DNA of 64,000 bases from the NCBI GenBank assembly GCA_023052935.1, contig CM041292.1:136228951-136292950 (forward strand). Reading direction: 5' to 3'. The position numbers were made by a program, and so were the translations under genes. The DNA comes from Piezodorus guildinii. Its lineage: Eukaryota > Arthropoda > Insecta > Hemiptera > Pentatomidae. This document shows positions 1-10,756 of this stretch, one piece after another (position 1 is the first letter of the stretch; every line of letters starts with the position of its first letter). Under the pieces are notes generated by a model. The model made no database searches, was not told where the DNA came from, and saw only the letters and a list, made by a program, of their open reading frames with translations.

Positions 1-108
1 TACATACATACACTCAGACATATATATACAAATACATATTTAATTGTATAGTTCAGAAGTCCATATGTCTCCAGGAAAAAAATAAAATAAAATAAAATAA
101 ATAAATAA

Positions 109-115
109 TATATAT

Positions 116-166
<51 letters not shown>

Positions 167-172
167 TATATA
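109..172. repeat. (TA)n microsatellite
   Basis: A run of alternating TA with a short CA interruption. It is one of at least eight long TA tracts in the window. Confidence 0.95.
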
Positions 173-1299
173 AATCAAGTGAAACCATATTTATTCGTTA
201 GTCGAAAAGAACGTAGTAATAAGTCGATACATCACCAATACGATAGAGGATGAATAAAAAAATTAATATTTTTCCATTACAAGAAATTTTGAGGTAAGGT
301 ATCATGTACTTTATCTTCGATACAGCATGGCTTTGTATACTGAGTTATCTCTACTACCGATTAGAAAGGGATCTCTTTTGTCGCACAGCGCCGAGAGAGC
401 GCAGCACTTGACGGACGTGCCTAGCGATATAGAAAAAGGTCCGTTCTTATGTGGAAAGAATCTCTGAGAATATATAAGTGATATATTATTTTAGGGCAAC
501 CCTTCCTTGCCTGACACCTTATAGTGAATTTTCAAACCGTATAATAGACTAGGTAAAGATATAATGGTACATCAACGGCTTTATTACTGCACATAGCACA
601 TAAATGTATATCCACCACTCCTGCTAGACCCCGTAGATAAGATCCACGCTGAGTATATACTCCTTGTATACGATATAAGATTTTTAGTTAAAGTATAGTA
701 AAATTAAAAAAAACTTCATGAAATCCTCTATCCCTTTGGTTCTTCCATATTTGCAGGGAAACAGAAGGTCCTATCGGCATGGGGGAGAGGACGAAATTGA
801 AAAGTAGCTTGTTGTTCTAGGGGGAAGTGGAGAAGGAAGGGGAGAATTTCCCTTCTTTAGGACGGGATTTATAGAGCAGCTGAGCCCTAGGGCCACCTAA
901 TTGCTGCCAGGGCCGGGAACCTATTTGATTGAACCAGTCCCAGCACGCGACCATTTCAAATACTACTTTAACTCTTCTTTATCTAAGCCGTCGTGTCCCT
1001 CACAGTAAAAGAAACAGCAAACTCTAAATTTTTTTTACCATTAATAACTAGGTAATAATTCCCAGAGTTTTGCAATGGTCGGCCATTTGACATGCTAATA
1101 TTATGTTCGTTATCGGGTAATGGGCATTTTTGAAAGATATCATCTTATGGACCTAGCAAGCTACAATAAATTAGTTTGAGAATATTTGCTCATTTTTATT
1201 TAGCTATTATTAAAAAATTCTCTATTACTGTAGAGAAATTTTATAAAATTCTTTAAACTTTTTAAAAGGACTATTGTTTCAGTCAAAGTTTTTTTGTTT
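173..1299. other. No gene recognised
   Basis: I see no sustained reading frame with family motifs and no transposon terminus here. Two patches, about 370-460 and 720-960, are clearly richer in G+C than their surroundings and match nothing else in the window. They could be conserved non-coding DNA or parts of an unrecognised old repeat. Confidence 0.5.
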
Positions 1300-1870
1300 T
1301 TCTTATAATATATTTTATTGTTTTTTACAACTGTATGTACAACAAGTAAAATGGCTGAATTACAATAACAGGCATGAATAGACATGTGAAGAATCTACCC
1401 AGTGGTAGTAATTCAAAGTTTATTTTATGAGCAGGTCTCGAGGCCACCGTCTTTCGGGCGCCTCGAAGGTATAGATGTAGATGAGAGGTTACGGACAAGC
1501 GGGTTTGAGTGGGCAGGTAGTTTGGAATTAAAGGAGGTGTATCTATCGCGGGCCAAGTCTGTAACCAGTGGGATATTTAGGTCTCTATAGATGAGTTTAT
1601 TAGTTACAAAGTAAGGAGCATTGAGGATTTTTCGTAGGATTTTGGATTGCAAGGATTAGATGCAGGAGGAGTTTGATAGTTTAATGGACCCCTATAGCTC
1701 AATGCCATAGGTCCAAACAGGTCGGATAATCGTGATATAGATGAGTTTTTTTTTGTAGTAAATAGAGAGTTTTGATCGTTTGTCTAGTAAGGTTGTAGTA
1801 AGCGGTATCTGCAGGTAGTTTCTTGTCGTTTCAGTCTAGTGTGAGGATTCCCAGTAAGCCGCAGTCAAAG
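1300..1870 (-). pseudogene. Jockey-clade LINE, 3' end of ORF2 plus 3' UTR (relic)
   Basis: Read on the minus strand, the stretch encodes the last part of a Jockey-type ORF2: a TYGIEL-like segment near 1710, then QSKILRKILNAPYF and RDLNIPLVTDLARD. These align with the intact Jockey ORF at 14821-16278 (QSKVLRTIVNAPYY, HDLNVPFISDL). Several stops and frameshifts show it is dead. The last ~100 bp (1300-1401) is a 3' UTR shared with the copy at 10440-10756. It lacks the reverse-transcriptase core and endonuclease, so it is a 5'-truncated insertion. Confidence 0.8.
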
Positions 1871-2500
1871 TTAGTATGGGGAACTAAATATGCCTGCTCC
1901 TATCTCTTCCAATAAGTATAGTAAAAAAAAACAAAACTGAATTAAACTGTTAATTTTAAAAACTTGTTAAAAATGTTTCTGGTAATTATGGATAACTAGT
2001 TGACAGTTGCCATTTTTCAAATGATGAGATGGAATTCCGCTAGGAATTCGATACCCGTTTTGCATACAGGTATGATCTGTGTGCGAGTTAATTTATTTTT
2101 TTAATCTAATAATTAATGATGACTAGTAGTTATATGTGTTTTGTTTTAAACAATAACTATAAAACAAATTTTGGCTGCCATCCCATATGATTTTCCTTTA
2201 GGGAAAATCTATAAAAAACAAAAATCGGAAAGAATAAACGATGAACATTAAAAGCTATTAATATATAACATTTGACAAATTATGTCATACATTTATCGTA
2301 ACAGTACTGGACGTAAAATAGCTGTTAAAATTAAAAAAGAATTAAATATTATTGTTAGCTTATAATATTTGTTAAACGAAAAAAAAAAAAAATAAATCCT
2401 GTACTGAAAAACTAAGAATCTCTTTGGGAAAAAAGGATATGCAAAAAACCTGATTCCTCCAGTAAAAGTATATTCTGATATTAGATATTAGCTTATAATA
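1871..2500. other. No gene recognised
   Basis: A+T-rich DNA with short A and T runs. I see no coding, RNA or transposon signal. Confidence 0.5.
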
Positions 2501-2501
2501 T

Positions 2502-3000
2502 TTAGGTGTGGAAGTGGATAAGTATGCTATTGACGTAAAGGAGTGGATAATATGGAAGAGAATTTACAAGGTTCTTTGAACCGATGAGAATGGCTTTGGT
2601 TTTTCCAGCATTCAACTTCAAAACATTTGTCGTAGCCCATGCATTGATGTTGTCAATGTCTTGTTGTATTTTTTGGATTGCCTTTAGCATTTCGGAAGAA
2701 TGGAAAGAAAGATAGTTTTGCAGATCATCTGCATATAGGTGGTATTGTGAGTGGCGGATGCAGTCAGGGAGATCATTAATGTAGATAGAAAAAAGAGTTG
2801 GTGGGAGGGAGGATCCCAGAGGAACACCACGTGTTAAGGTGATGGAGGAGGAAGAAGGTTCATTTGGTATGATAACAGTTTGAGATCGATAGGATAAAAA
2901 ATAAATAAACCATTTTAGAACGCTGTTTGATATTTGAAGGTTTTGGAGTTTGGAAAGAAGGATGTTATGATTAACTGAATCAAATGAATATATGTGAATT
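2502..3000 (-). pseudogene. CR1/L2-like LINE reverse transcriptase fragment
   Basis: The minus strand is open from about 3000 to 2502 and reads through RT motifs in order: SFDSVNHNILLSKL, LTRGVPLGSSLPPTLFSIYINDLP, then the catalytic box as YHLYADDLQ, and LKLNAGKTKAILIGS. The same order and wording occurs in the element at 39602-40582 (GVPQGSSPSSTLFAVYINDLP, YHLYADDFQ), so the two belong to related subfamilies. The QGSS motif has a Q to L change. It has no endonuclease and is truncated at both ends. Clade placement (CR1/L2/Kiri-like) rests on recall of motif style and is less sure than the RT call. Confidence 0.85.
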
Positions 3001-3154
3001 CATTTGTTTTCTATTTTATGTAATTTGACTTTATCATTATTTTCTGTATTTATTGTATGAATATGGTCTCATATCACTATTACCACTACTATACATATCA
3101 CTATTTCTAATGAACATTTTAAAACAAATTGTAATACATCTCAATAAATATTAA

Positions 3155-3264
3155 ACAAAAAAACATTACCTTTTGCAACTTCTGTACAAGAAAATATTTT
3201 TCTGAAACCTTTCTCTTACCAACGGTATACTATAAGTTTGTATTACTGTATAAAAAATTTATAC
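3155..3264 (+). repeat. 0.9-kb repeat family, copy 1, left part
   Basis: A short block with the family signature CCAACGGTATA followed by a TATTACTG motif, matching about 57130-57175 in the best-preserved copy. It stops exactly where the foldback element begins and the family resumes at 5130, so this copy was split by that insertion. Confidence 0.75.
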
Positions 3265-5129
3265 GGGTCAATCCATTCGAAATCGTCCAGACCTTGCCGC
3301 TCTACATTTTTGAATCAGTTATTCTCTATCCTTTCGTGAATATAAAACTACAAATAAAAAAAAAATTTAGAGAAAAAAAATTTACTTTTAGAGTTGCAGT
3401 CATCAGCTTCCCGGGCGAAAACATGTGGTGGGAAAACCTTTCTAATTCCTTTAATGTTTTCGATATCGAATCAAAACAAAAATTAACAATAAAGTAAAGA
3501 GATACTTTGCATTTTTTGTCATCACAACCTATTGTCTAAATAGTGAAAAAAGTTGTTTAAAAAATTCTCGAAAATGAATAAAAAGAAAAATATTAACTCC
3601 GATAATTTTGCATATTTAAGAACCAAACAAAAACTAGAATAGATAATGGGAGTATTTTATTTAATTTTGGTCCGTACAACACTTTACCTAAGTAGCCAAG
3701 AAAATGGTTTCTAAAAATCACGAAAAATTACATCAACTGAAATCTTTGGCGCGTTATATAGCCTTGTCATTGCACTACCTGTTTCAGACATTTTGATCGC
3801 GTAAAATATACCCTTTTTTCAATATAAATATTCAAAGCATTATTTTTTCCGGCTTAGTAATATTTACAGTAAAATATCTCAAAAAAGGCTGAGTGAAAAA
3901 TGATATAACTCATACTGATTACACCTCTATATATTAAGTACGATAGAATAAAATTTAGTGCCTGAGAACCAGTTTGTTTTGGAAATATAATACATCAAAT
4001 ATTATTTGCCTTGCCAGAGTGTCTATCATCTCATCAACCGACTACAGGACAAACCAAATTAATAACACTAGAACCAGTTGAGTCTCAGCCACTAAATTTT
4101 ATTCTATCGAACTTAATATATAGAGGTATAATCTGTATGAGTTATATCATTTTTCACTCAGTCCTTTCTGAGATATTTTACTGTAAATATTACTAAGCCG
4201 GAAAAAAATAATGCTTTGAATATTGATATTGAAAAAAGGGTTATTGTTTACGCGATTAAAATGTCTGAAACAGGTAGTGCAATGAACGCGCCAAAGATTT
4301 CAGTTGATGTAATTTTTCGTTATTTTTATAAACCATTTTCTTGGCTACTTAGGTAAGGACAAGTGTAAGGAGGTAAAGTGTAAGGACAAAAATTATATAA
4401 AATACTCTCATTATCATTCTAGTTTTTGTTTTTTTCTTAAATATGCAAAGTTACCGGAGTTATAATATTTATAACTTTATATAATAATATTTTTTAAAGA
4501 AAACGTTATTTTAACATTTAAGAGAGTTTTATAACTCCCGGAACCATTTTAGTCTCAAAGACCAAATTTGTATCACTTAAACAAATCGTATAGGTAGGTA
4601 ATTTGTATTAGTTTCATAATTTTTCACTTAGTCTCTTTTGAGATATTTCCGTGTAAACATCGTGAAAAATCAATTTTTGCCAATTTTGAAAATTCATATA
4701 GAAAAAAGAACTACGTTCTCAAGGACGAAATTTTTACAGCAAGTAGGACTAAGACTAAGCTATATAAGAAAAAATAATTATAAGAGAGTCTCTTTTCCTT
4801 TATGTACTTTTATCTTGTTAAAAATATATTTTTTTTATTTTCGAGAATTTTTTAAACAACTTTTTTCACTATTCAGGCAATAGGTTGTGAGGACAAAAAA
4901 TATAAAACATGTCCTTACCTTATTGTTAAGTTTTGTTTTAGTTCGATATCTAAAAAAATAAAGGAATTAGAAAGGTTTTCCCATTACATGTTTTCGTCCG
5001 TGATACTGTATTGAAATGGCTGCAACACTAAAAGTATTTGCCCGAAAAATTTTTTATTTGTGGTTTTATATTCTCAAAAGAATAGAGAATAAATTAATGA
5101 CGATTGGACGATTTCAAATGGATTGACCC
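3265..5129. mobile_element. Non-autonomous foldback DNA transposon with very long inverted repeats
   Basis: The element starts GGGTCAATCCATTCGAAATC and ends with the near-exact reverse complement (TGGATTGACCC at 5119-5129). It is flanked by ATAC on both sides (3261-3264 and 5130-5133), a likely 4-bp target duplication. The two ends pair along almost the whole length: the left arm 3265 to ~3985 is complementary to ~4075-5129, leaving ~90 bp of spacer. The right arm is ~330 bp longer because of an extra block (~4467-4825) that is itself a diverged direct repeat of ~4060-4290. No transposase frame is present. A 4-bp duplication fits several superfamilies (for example Sola- or Chapaev-like), so I leave it unclassified. 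Confidence 0.85.
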
Positions 5130-5725
5130 ATACATTATAAACTGTTTTTTGCTCTTTTATCCTCAAGTGCTAACAAAATGCGTTCAAATTGTATATTTTG
5201 CGGTTTCTTATCAATAATAATAAGATTTTTCGGAATGTACAAAATTAAAGGTACTATAGAGAAACAAAATACAAAAAATTACCATTTGACCTCTGTCAGA
5301 CTACTTCAATCAGAATAAGACTTACAAGTTATTTAATTATTATTAAATTTTACATCGATGTTGGAGCTTAATCAAAAACGTTAAAGCCTTTTTTTGAGAT
5401 AATTGTATAAAGGTCCAAAATACAATGTATAAAAGTGCTACGATTTTAGTGAAAAATTGCTTTAACATCTCAGGCATATATAGTTGTCTTAAATATGAAA
5501 TTTCAATTTAATACGACATTTCGTTTTCGTGCTACACTTACCAAACACACAAACTGACAACTTTTTGGGACTTGGTTGCTCGGACTCAGGTGACTCTAAA
5601 ACGTGTATTTCTGTTTAAAACTGGGATCCGAAAATTTTCACGATTGCAGGATTTTTCCTTTCATATATATTTCATAAATTATTATTATTATACACATATA
5701 TTTCACATATATATAAGTGAATGTA
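5130..5725 (+). repeat. 0.9-kb repeat family, copy 1, right part
   Basis: It resumes the family consensus after the foldback insertion: CTGTCAGACTACTTCAATCAG, TTTTACATCGAT, TTGTCTTAAATATGAAATTTC, GGGACTTGGTTG, then CTAAAACGTGTATTTCTGTT and AAAATTTTCACGATTGCA. The 3' end near 5710-5725 is degraded (ATAAGTGAATGTAAA instead of GTAAGTGAAAGTAAA). A reading frame around 5572-5680 looks coding only because this DNA is shared by family copies. Confidence 0.85.
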
Positions 5726-6315
5726 AAAATAACAGAGAGACATTTTCTCTTTTTATTGATGATATCAATGAGTATATTGAGGGGGGTATACGTATAGCTG
5801 GAATTAACATCCGATGCCTCATGTATGCAGACGATATTGTCATAATGGCGGATCACCCTCTCATACTTCAAGAAATGATTAACAGATTTAGTAAGTATTG
5901 TGAATTGTGGAATTTAACTATTAACTTAAAAAAATCACAAATAGTTGTATTTAGGAAAGGGGGCCGGTTTTAGCGAGAAAGGAGAAATGGCGCTTAAATA
6001 ACGAAAGTGTAACGGTTGTTAATGAATATAAGTACCTAGGTGTCACTCTATCTCCGAAATTATCATTAAATAAACATTTTGATGAAAGGTTTAGCGCCTC
6101 TTGTTTCAGTATCCACACCACTTACAAACATTTTTTCAGCAATAATAAATTACCGTTTTCATCTAAGCTATCTGTATATAAGGCTGTCTCCCGAGCTATT
6201 TTATGTTATGCAGCCCAGGTTTGGGGTTTTGGGCGTTTTGATAGAATAGAGAAATTATCTGCCTATTTTTTTAGAAAATTATTTTCACTTCCGCAGAGTA
6301 CACCACACTATATTA

Positions 6316-7216
6316 TTGGGTTGATGCAAAATTAATGCAGGTTTTTAGTAGATATTGTAAATACGCCATATCTTTACTTTAACCATATATATTTAATCAA
6401 AATAATTTCCATCTGAATCAATGCACTTTTGCCAACGTTCAACAAGCTTTCTTATTCCACCAGAAAAAAAAATCCGAATCCCTGGACTCAATGAAATCAC
6501 GAAAAGAATTTTCAATGTCGTCCTGGTTTTGAAAATTTTTCTCCCTCAAAAAGTTGTCCAGATGCCTGAAAAAGTGGAAGTCTGTAGGAGAGAGGTCAGG
6601 TGAATAAGGCGGATGTTGGAGAACTTCGTAGCCCAACTCGTGCAGTCGTCGAAGCGTTGGTTGTGCAACGTGTGGTCTGGCGTTATCGTGGAGCAGGATC
6701 GGCCCCTTCCGATTCCATCAATGCTGGGCAAAGACGTTGCAATTTTTGAGTTCCGAGTTCCGCCGCCATTTCTCGTGTGGTTTTGGTTGGGTCTTCTTCC
6801 ACTTTTGACCTCAGCTGGTCGTTGTCCAGAGCAAGATGACGGCCCCGAACTTCCTTGTCTTCGAGGTCGAAATCTCCTCTGCGAAACTTCTGGAACCAAC
6901 GCTGCACCGTGCACTCATTAATAGCCCCCTGACCCCACACTTCATTAATATTACGAGCCGTTTGCGCAGCGCTGCGCCCTAATTTAAATTCGTAAAAAAA
7001 AATTTGACGAAAATCGCACTTTGACATTTTCGATTCAAGACCTTTGAACACACTGAACAAAACGATTTTACTAAACAAATTCATGGTGAAAGAGAGGGTA
7101 TTAGATAAGGTTTGTTTTGGTATAATAATGATCAATGTTAGGATTAGCTTTGTTTACACAATTGGAATTAAGATATTGCAATAGAGGAAACCTGCATTAA
7201 TTTTGCATCAACCCAA
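6316..7216 (-). mobile_element. Mariner (Tc1/mariner, cecropia-like), internally deleted
   Basis: Perfect-looking terminal inverted repeats of ~29 bp (TTGGGTTGATGCAAAATTAA at 6316 and its complement ending at 7216) are flanked by TA on each side. Total length is 901 bp against ~1.3 kb for complete mariners. The transposase runs on the minus strand. It sits inside the LINE reading frame, so it is younger than that LINE. Confidence 0.95.
6400..7027 (-). pseudogene. Mariner transposase, DD34D, central catalytic part deleted
   Basis: From the start at 7027 (MSKCDFRQIFFYEFKLG) the N-terminal helix-turn-helix domain is clear: AAQTARNINEVWGQG and VQRWFQKFRRGDFDLEDKE. After TTREMAAELGT near 6740 the sequence jumps to the C-terminal part (in another frame): GPILLHDNARPH, then YEVLQHPPYSPDLSPTDFHFF and ERWQKC. 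The second and third catalytic aspartates (HDN and SPD) are visible with ~34 residues between them. The first aspartate and ~130 codons around it are missing, so it cannot be active. The SPTDFHFFRHLDNFL wording is that of the cecropia subfamily (Hsmar1-like). Confidence 0.93.
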
Positions 7217-8104
7217 TATATATTTGGAAACTAATATTGACCCTACATTTTTGTTTACTTTGCACCTAAATATTCAATATATTCAAAAAGTATTGATGTT
7301 ACCCAGCCATAGACTGACTAAGATTTTGGCAGAGGAAATTATTAAAAGAAATTTATGGTGGTGTGATGATTTCCGGTCTTTGTGTCGGAGATATAACTGG
7401 CAAAATAGTGATCATTTAGTAGATGGAAAGAAGCAATGTTTTAAAGGGTTAATAGAATATATAAGGGAAGACTTTAGAAATGGTTTACTGGTTAAAGTCA
7501 ACAAATCTATTCACCATCGACTGTATAAAGAATTAAATTGTGATTTAGGGGAGAACAGTTATATCTCTGATAGATACGGCCTGGGACTCATCAAATCAAT
7601 AATTAAAATAAGAAGACAGCTTCTGTACCTTAATTGTAATGTTACAAGGGCGGAAGAACTACATCATTGTAGTTTATGTAATAATAAAGACTTTGAGGAT
7701 ATGTACCATTATGTAGGGGTCTGCTCTGTGCTATCAGAAATAAGGATGCGTTGGCTTGGTGGGGCAGTATTGTCCAGACAGGAATACATAAATTATCTAA
7801 ACGGTGAAAATGGGATAGCATTGCATAACTATCATTTAAGGGCCTGGAAATATAGATATTTACTTATATCAGAATTTAATATTTAAATAAAGGGGGAAAA
7901 ATGTGGGGAAAAAAATGTTCAGTTAGTTTTATATTATAATTATTATTTATATAATATTTGTAAAGAATATTTTGTTAAGGCGCGCTATTCTGCAGATGGA
8001 CTAAAGTCTATGCATAGTGTGCAATATATAAATGTATAGTAAATTTATGTATGTAAATTAAACAATAAAACACATTATTGTTATTATTATTAACAGAGAG
8101 ACAT

Positions 8105-8820
8105 AGGAGTAAGCATGATCTGAAAGGTTTTAATAATAAATGAATTTACATTTTTTCTTTCCTTTTTTTAAAATTTAATCTGATATTCATTTATACTTCA
8201 TATTTTGCTTTTTGATATAAACTTATAAAATAACGAGAAAAAAAAAACTCTAAAATAAAATACATAACTACAAGTGCGTCATCACTCATTCCTCGTTACT
8301 TTCGATTTGCAAGATCAGCGAAGGCTCAGGAGGAATTTGGCCCGGGTTTAATTTGATAAGAGCTTTAGGGGGAGCAATTAAATTAATATTCAATAATCGG
8401 ACAGGAATGAGGCCGTCCTAAAGGTATCCAGTATTCCGGGCCGGAATGGTGAGTTATAATAGAATTCTCTTCTTGTCGCTATCATGGACAATTCTAAGAT
8501 CAACCGAATTATTCTTTAATACTATTAATGATATGTTCTCAACACGATTAAAACAAAAATCATATCTTTACCACAGAGTTAGTAGTATTTATAAAGGAAA
8601 TTGAATTAATGTTATAGAAACTTAAGTCTCTCGTCATCGTATGTAATTAATCATGTTATTTAGACGCGAGGTGAGCTTTGTGGTTATTTTGGATCTATCT
8701 TCTTTAATGACAGAGCAGAAAGTGAAATCCTTGGATATCCAAAATATTTAATTGGATTGAGCCATATTTAACGTCCTCTTATGTAATTCATGAGTGGCTA
8801 CATACTAGTGTAGCTTATAT
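8105..8820. other. No gene recognised
   Basis: A+T-rich. One patch (8280-8460) has a higher G+C content and no match elsewhere in the window. Possible RT remnants may begin near 8700 but are too decayed to call. Confidence 0.45.
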
Positions 8821-8829
8821 TCCACATTA

Positions 8830-9340
8830 CTAAAAAACTGCTGTTCGATAAAAAGATTCACTAAGGCAGGATTACCTCAAGGATCTTGTGTTAGCCCTCT
8901 GTTATTTAATTTATTTAGATATCCCTAAAAACAATAAAATAAAAATCGCAGTATTACCCGACGACACTGTAATTTTAGTATCTTCGTTTAGAATATCCAC
9001 TATAATTAAAAGATTAAAACAAGCCTTCATTAAAAACCACTAAATGCTTGAGTCAATAGGGATTAAAAACCAACACCTAAAAAAAAAGCAATAATATTTA
9101 CAAAACGTTGTCCCAATCTTTCTTCAATTACGTAACAATAGCCATTTCAAAACAAATTAAATATTTAGGAATCGCCCTGGATTGTAAACTAATTTTCGAG
9201 CCCCACATTAACAACAAAATACATAGTTCCCATAAATTATTTAATAAAATGTACCCCTACTTTAATAAAAATTAAAAATTATCACCAAAAAACAAGCTAA
9301 TATTATATGAAACTGTGATAAGACCTATAATTTCTCGTAA
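8830..9340 (+). pseudogene. Jockey/R1-type reverse transcriptase relic
   Basis: The plus strand gives AGLPQGSCVSPLLFNLF, followed by a decayed catalytic box LPDDTVILVSS in place of FADDTVI. Then come KQIKYLGIALDCKLIFEPHI and KLILYETVIRPI. These are the RT palm and thumb landmarks of Jockey-like LINEs in the right order and spacing. There are several stops, and the Y/F-A of the YADD box is lost. It is an old, non-functional copy distinct from the Jockey subfamilies elsewhere in the window. Confidence 0.75.
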
Positions 9341-10014
9341 TTAATAAATAAATACCAAACACCATTTGAATTATTGCTTTTCATGTCACTGAATTGCCTA
9401 TCAACTGCTATATTATCAGCTATACCCTAATATTGTTATTTTGAAATAATAAAACATTGTGTCTTAATTCACAGCGTATTTATAGTTTAGGCATTTAAAA
9501 AAAATGCTATTTATTCCATTTTAAACTCCCTATAATGTATCCAGAACGGTTGCTGGTAGTGACTACATTCTGGTGGAAAAGTCATGAGTGTGATTTTTAA
9601 CACACAAATTCATCGATGGTTGTTACAAGGCAGACGAACTTTATTAAATGCAAGTTAACCAGTGTTTAGTCAATTTGAATTAAGCCTTATTCTTTATAAA
9701 GGCATTAAAAAAGAATGTTCGAATGGATATTGTCCTTCATTATGAGATCGGTCCGAAATAATATACTTTTCATTAAGGAGATAAATGTAAGTGGCTATAA
9801 TTTATAGATTGCAATAAAAATTACTGTTAGTTAATATGGGAGGGATTCTGAAACTAAAATTCGTGCTTATTGATAATCAGAATTCGGATAGCCATGACAA
9901 TAGGTTGATTGACAGCATTGTTTTTGCTGTAAAGATTTTAGGAAGATTTTATATAGACTAATAAAATATTTTTTAAATATTATAATTATCGATAAATGAA
10001 GTTTGTTTGATGTG
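9341..10014. other. No gene recognised
   Basis: A+T-rich with no motif that I can assign. Confidence 0.5.
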
Positions 10015-10100
10015 TATTAACCAGATTCCTCTGTTAAATTAAAGCCAAGTAAGGGATGGGGTGCTGCTGGGCACTTTCATTTCCTATGCCTTCCATATCT
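10015..10100 (+). mobile_element. Jockey LINE 3'-UTR tail fragment
   Basis: CCTCTGTTAAATTAAAGCC and GGTGCTGCTGGGCACTTTC match the sequence just after the Jockey ORF2 stop at 63920-63990. Only the last ~85 bp of the element was copied here, an extreme 5' truncation. Confidence 0.7.
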
Positions 10101-10439
10101 GCTGTTTACGTTTTATTTAGATTTAGATAGCCTCTGATATGTACGAATGGAAAAATATGAAGAGAAAGAAAAATTGTAATTATCAAGAGGTGATAAATTA
10201 AGTTTTCGTGATGCACTACAAGAAATTACTTAAAGGACGTTTTGAACGTGTGAAAATGAGAACAGGATCGTTCAAATGACCAAGTTTTGGGTGCCAGATT
10301 TTAACTAATCGTTTAAACATAAAAATCTGTTTAAAAATAAAAAAAATCAGGATAGATTAACAAAGAAAACAGAGAACTATAATTATTTGATGACGGGTCC
10401 AAAATGTTAAGCAATCTAGGGTATGTAGCTAATTGAATA

Positions 10440-10756
10440 TAAAGAAAATAAATATATTTTTATTGATTTTTACTACAGTATAAACAAGTAAAAGGGCTAA
10501 AATTACAATATAGGAATGAAATATTCTTGTAAATAAATTGCCCAGTGGTAACACTTTAATCATTGTTTTAGGTAACACTGCAATGTTTATGTTATAAGAA
10601 GGTCTCGAGGCCAACGTCTTTTCTGGTGCCTCGAAGGATTATCAGGAATAGATGGAGTTGAGAGGTTACGGACAAGCGGGTTTGAATGGGATAGTAGTTT
10701 GGAATTAAAGAAGGTGTATCTAGGGCTAAGTCTGCAACCAGTGAGATATTTAGGAA
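10440..10756 (-). mobile_element. Jockey LINE 3' end (same subfamily as 1300-1870)
   Basis: GGTCTCGAGGCCAACGTCTT and GAGAGGTTACGGACAAGCGG match 1434-1505, and the adjoining 3' UTR also matches. The copy breaks at ~10756, where an RTE-like element begins on the other strand. That element may have inserted here, but no continuation of this Jockey copy is visible beyond 12205. Confidence 0.75.

Larger units (their letters stand above)
5745..7886 (+). pseudogene. LINE ORF2 fragment: RT thumb side and C-terminal zinc-knuckle domain
   Basis: Reads FIDDINEYIEGG, then the catalytic box MYADDIVIMAD at ~5820, LTINLKKSQIVVF, and after a 1-base frameshift near 5972, NEYKYLGVTLS and ILCYAAQVWGFG. The frame breaks at the mariner at 6316 and resumes at 7217 in register (YLETNIDPTFLF). 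The C-terminal part runs open to 7886 and holds a knuckle-like CSLCNN...YHYVGVC pattern near 7671-7715. A C-terminal cysteine/histidine motif of this kind occurs in several LINE clades (for example R2/R4, I, L1), so the clade is undecided. With only one frameshift and one insertion it is fairly young. The endonuclease and the front of RT are absent. Confidence 0.85.
5744..8091 (+). mobile_element. 5'-truncated LINE with target-site duplication, split by mariner
   Basis: The insertion is bounded by a 13-bp direct repeat AACAGAGAGACAT at 5731-5743 and 8092-8104. It begins inside the reverse-transcriptase domain, so it was 5'-truncated on integration. After the stop at 7886 there is a ~200-bp 3' UTR ending in a short TTA-rich simple repeat rather than poly(A). 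The target lies just beyond the 3' edge of a 0.9-kb repeat copy. A mariner (6316-7216) interrupts it. Removing that insertion and one TA would leave the LINE at ~1.45 kb. Confidence 0.88.
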
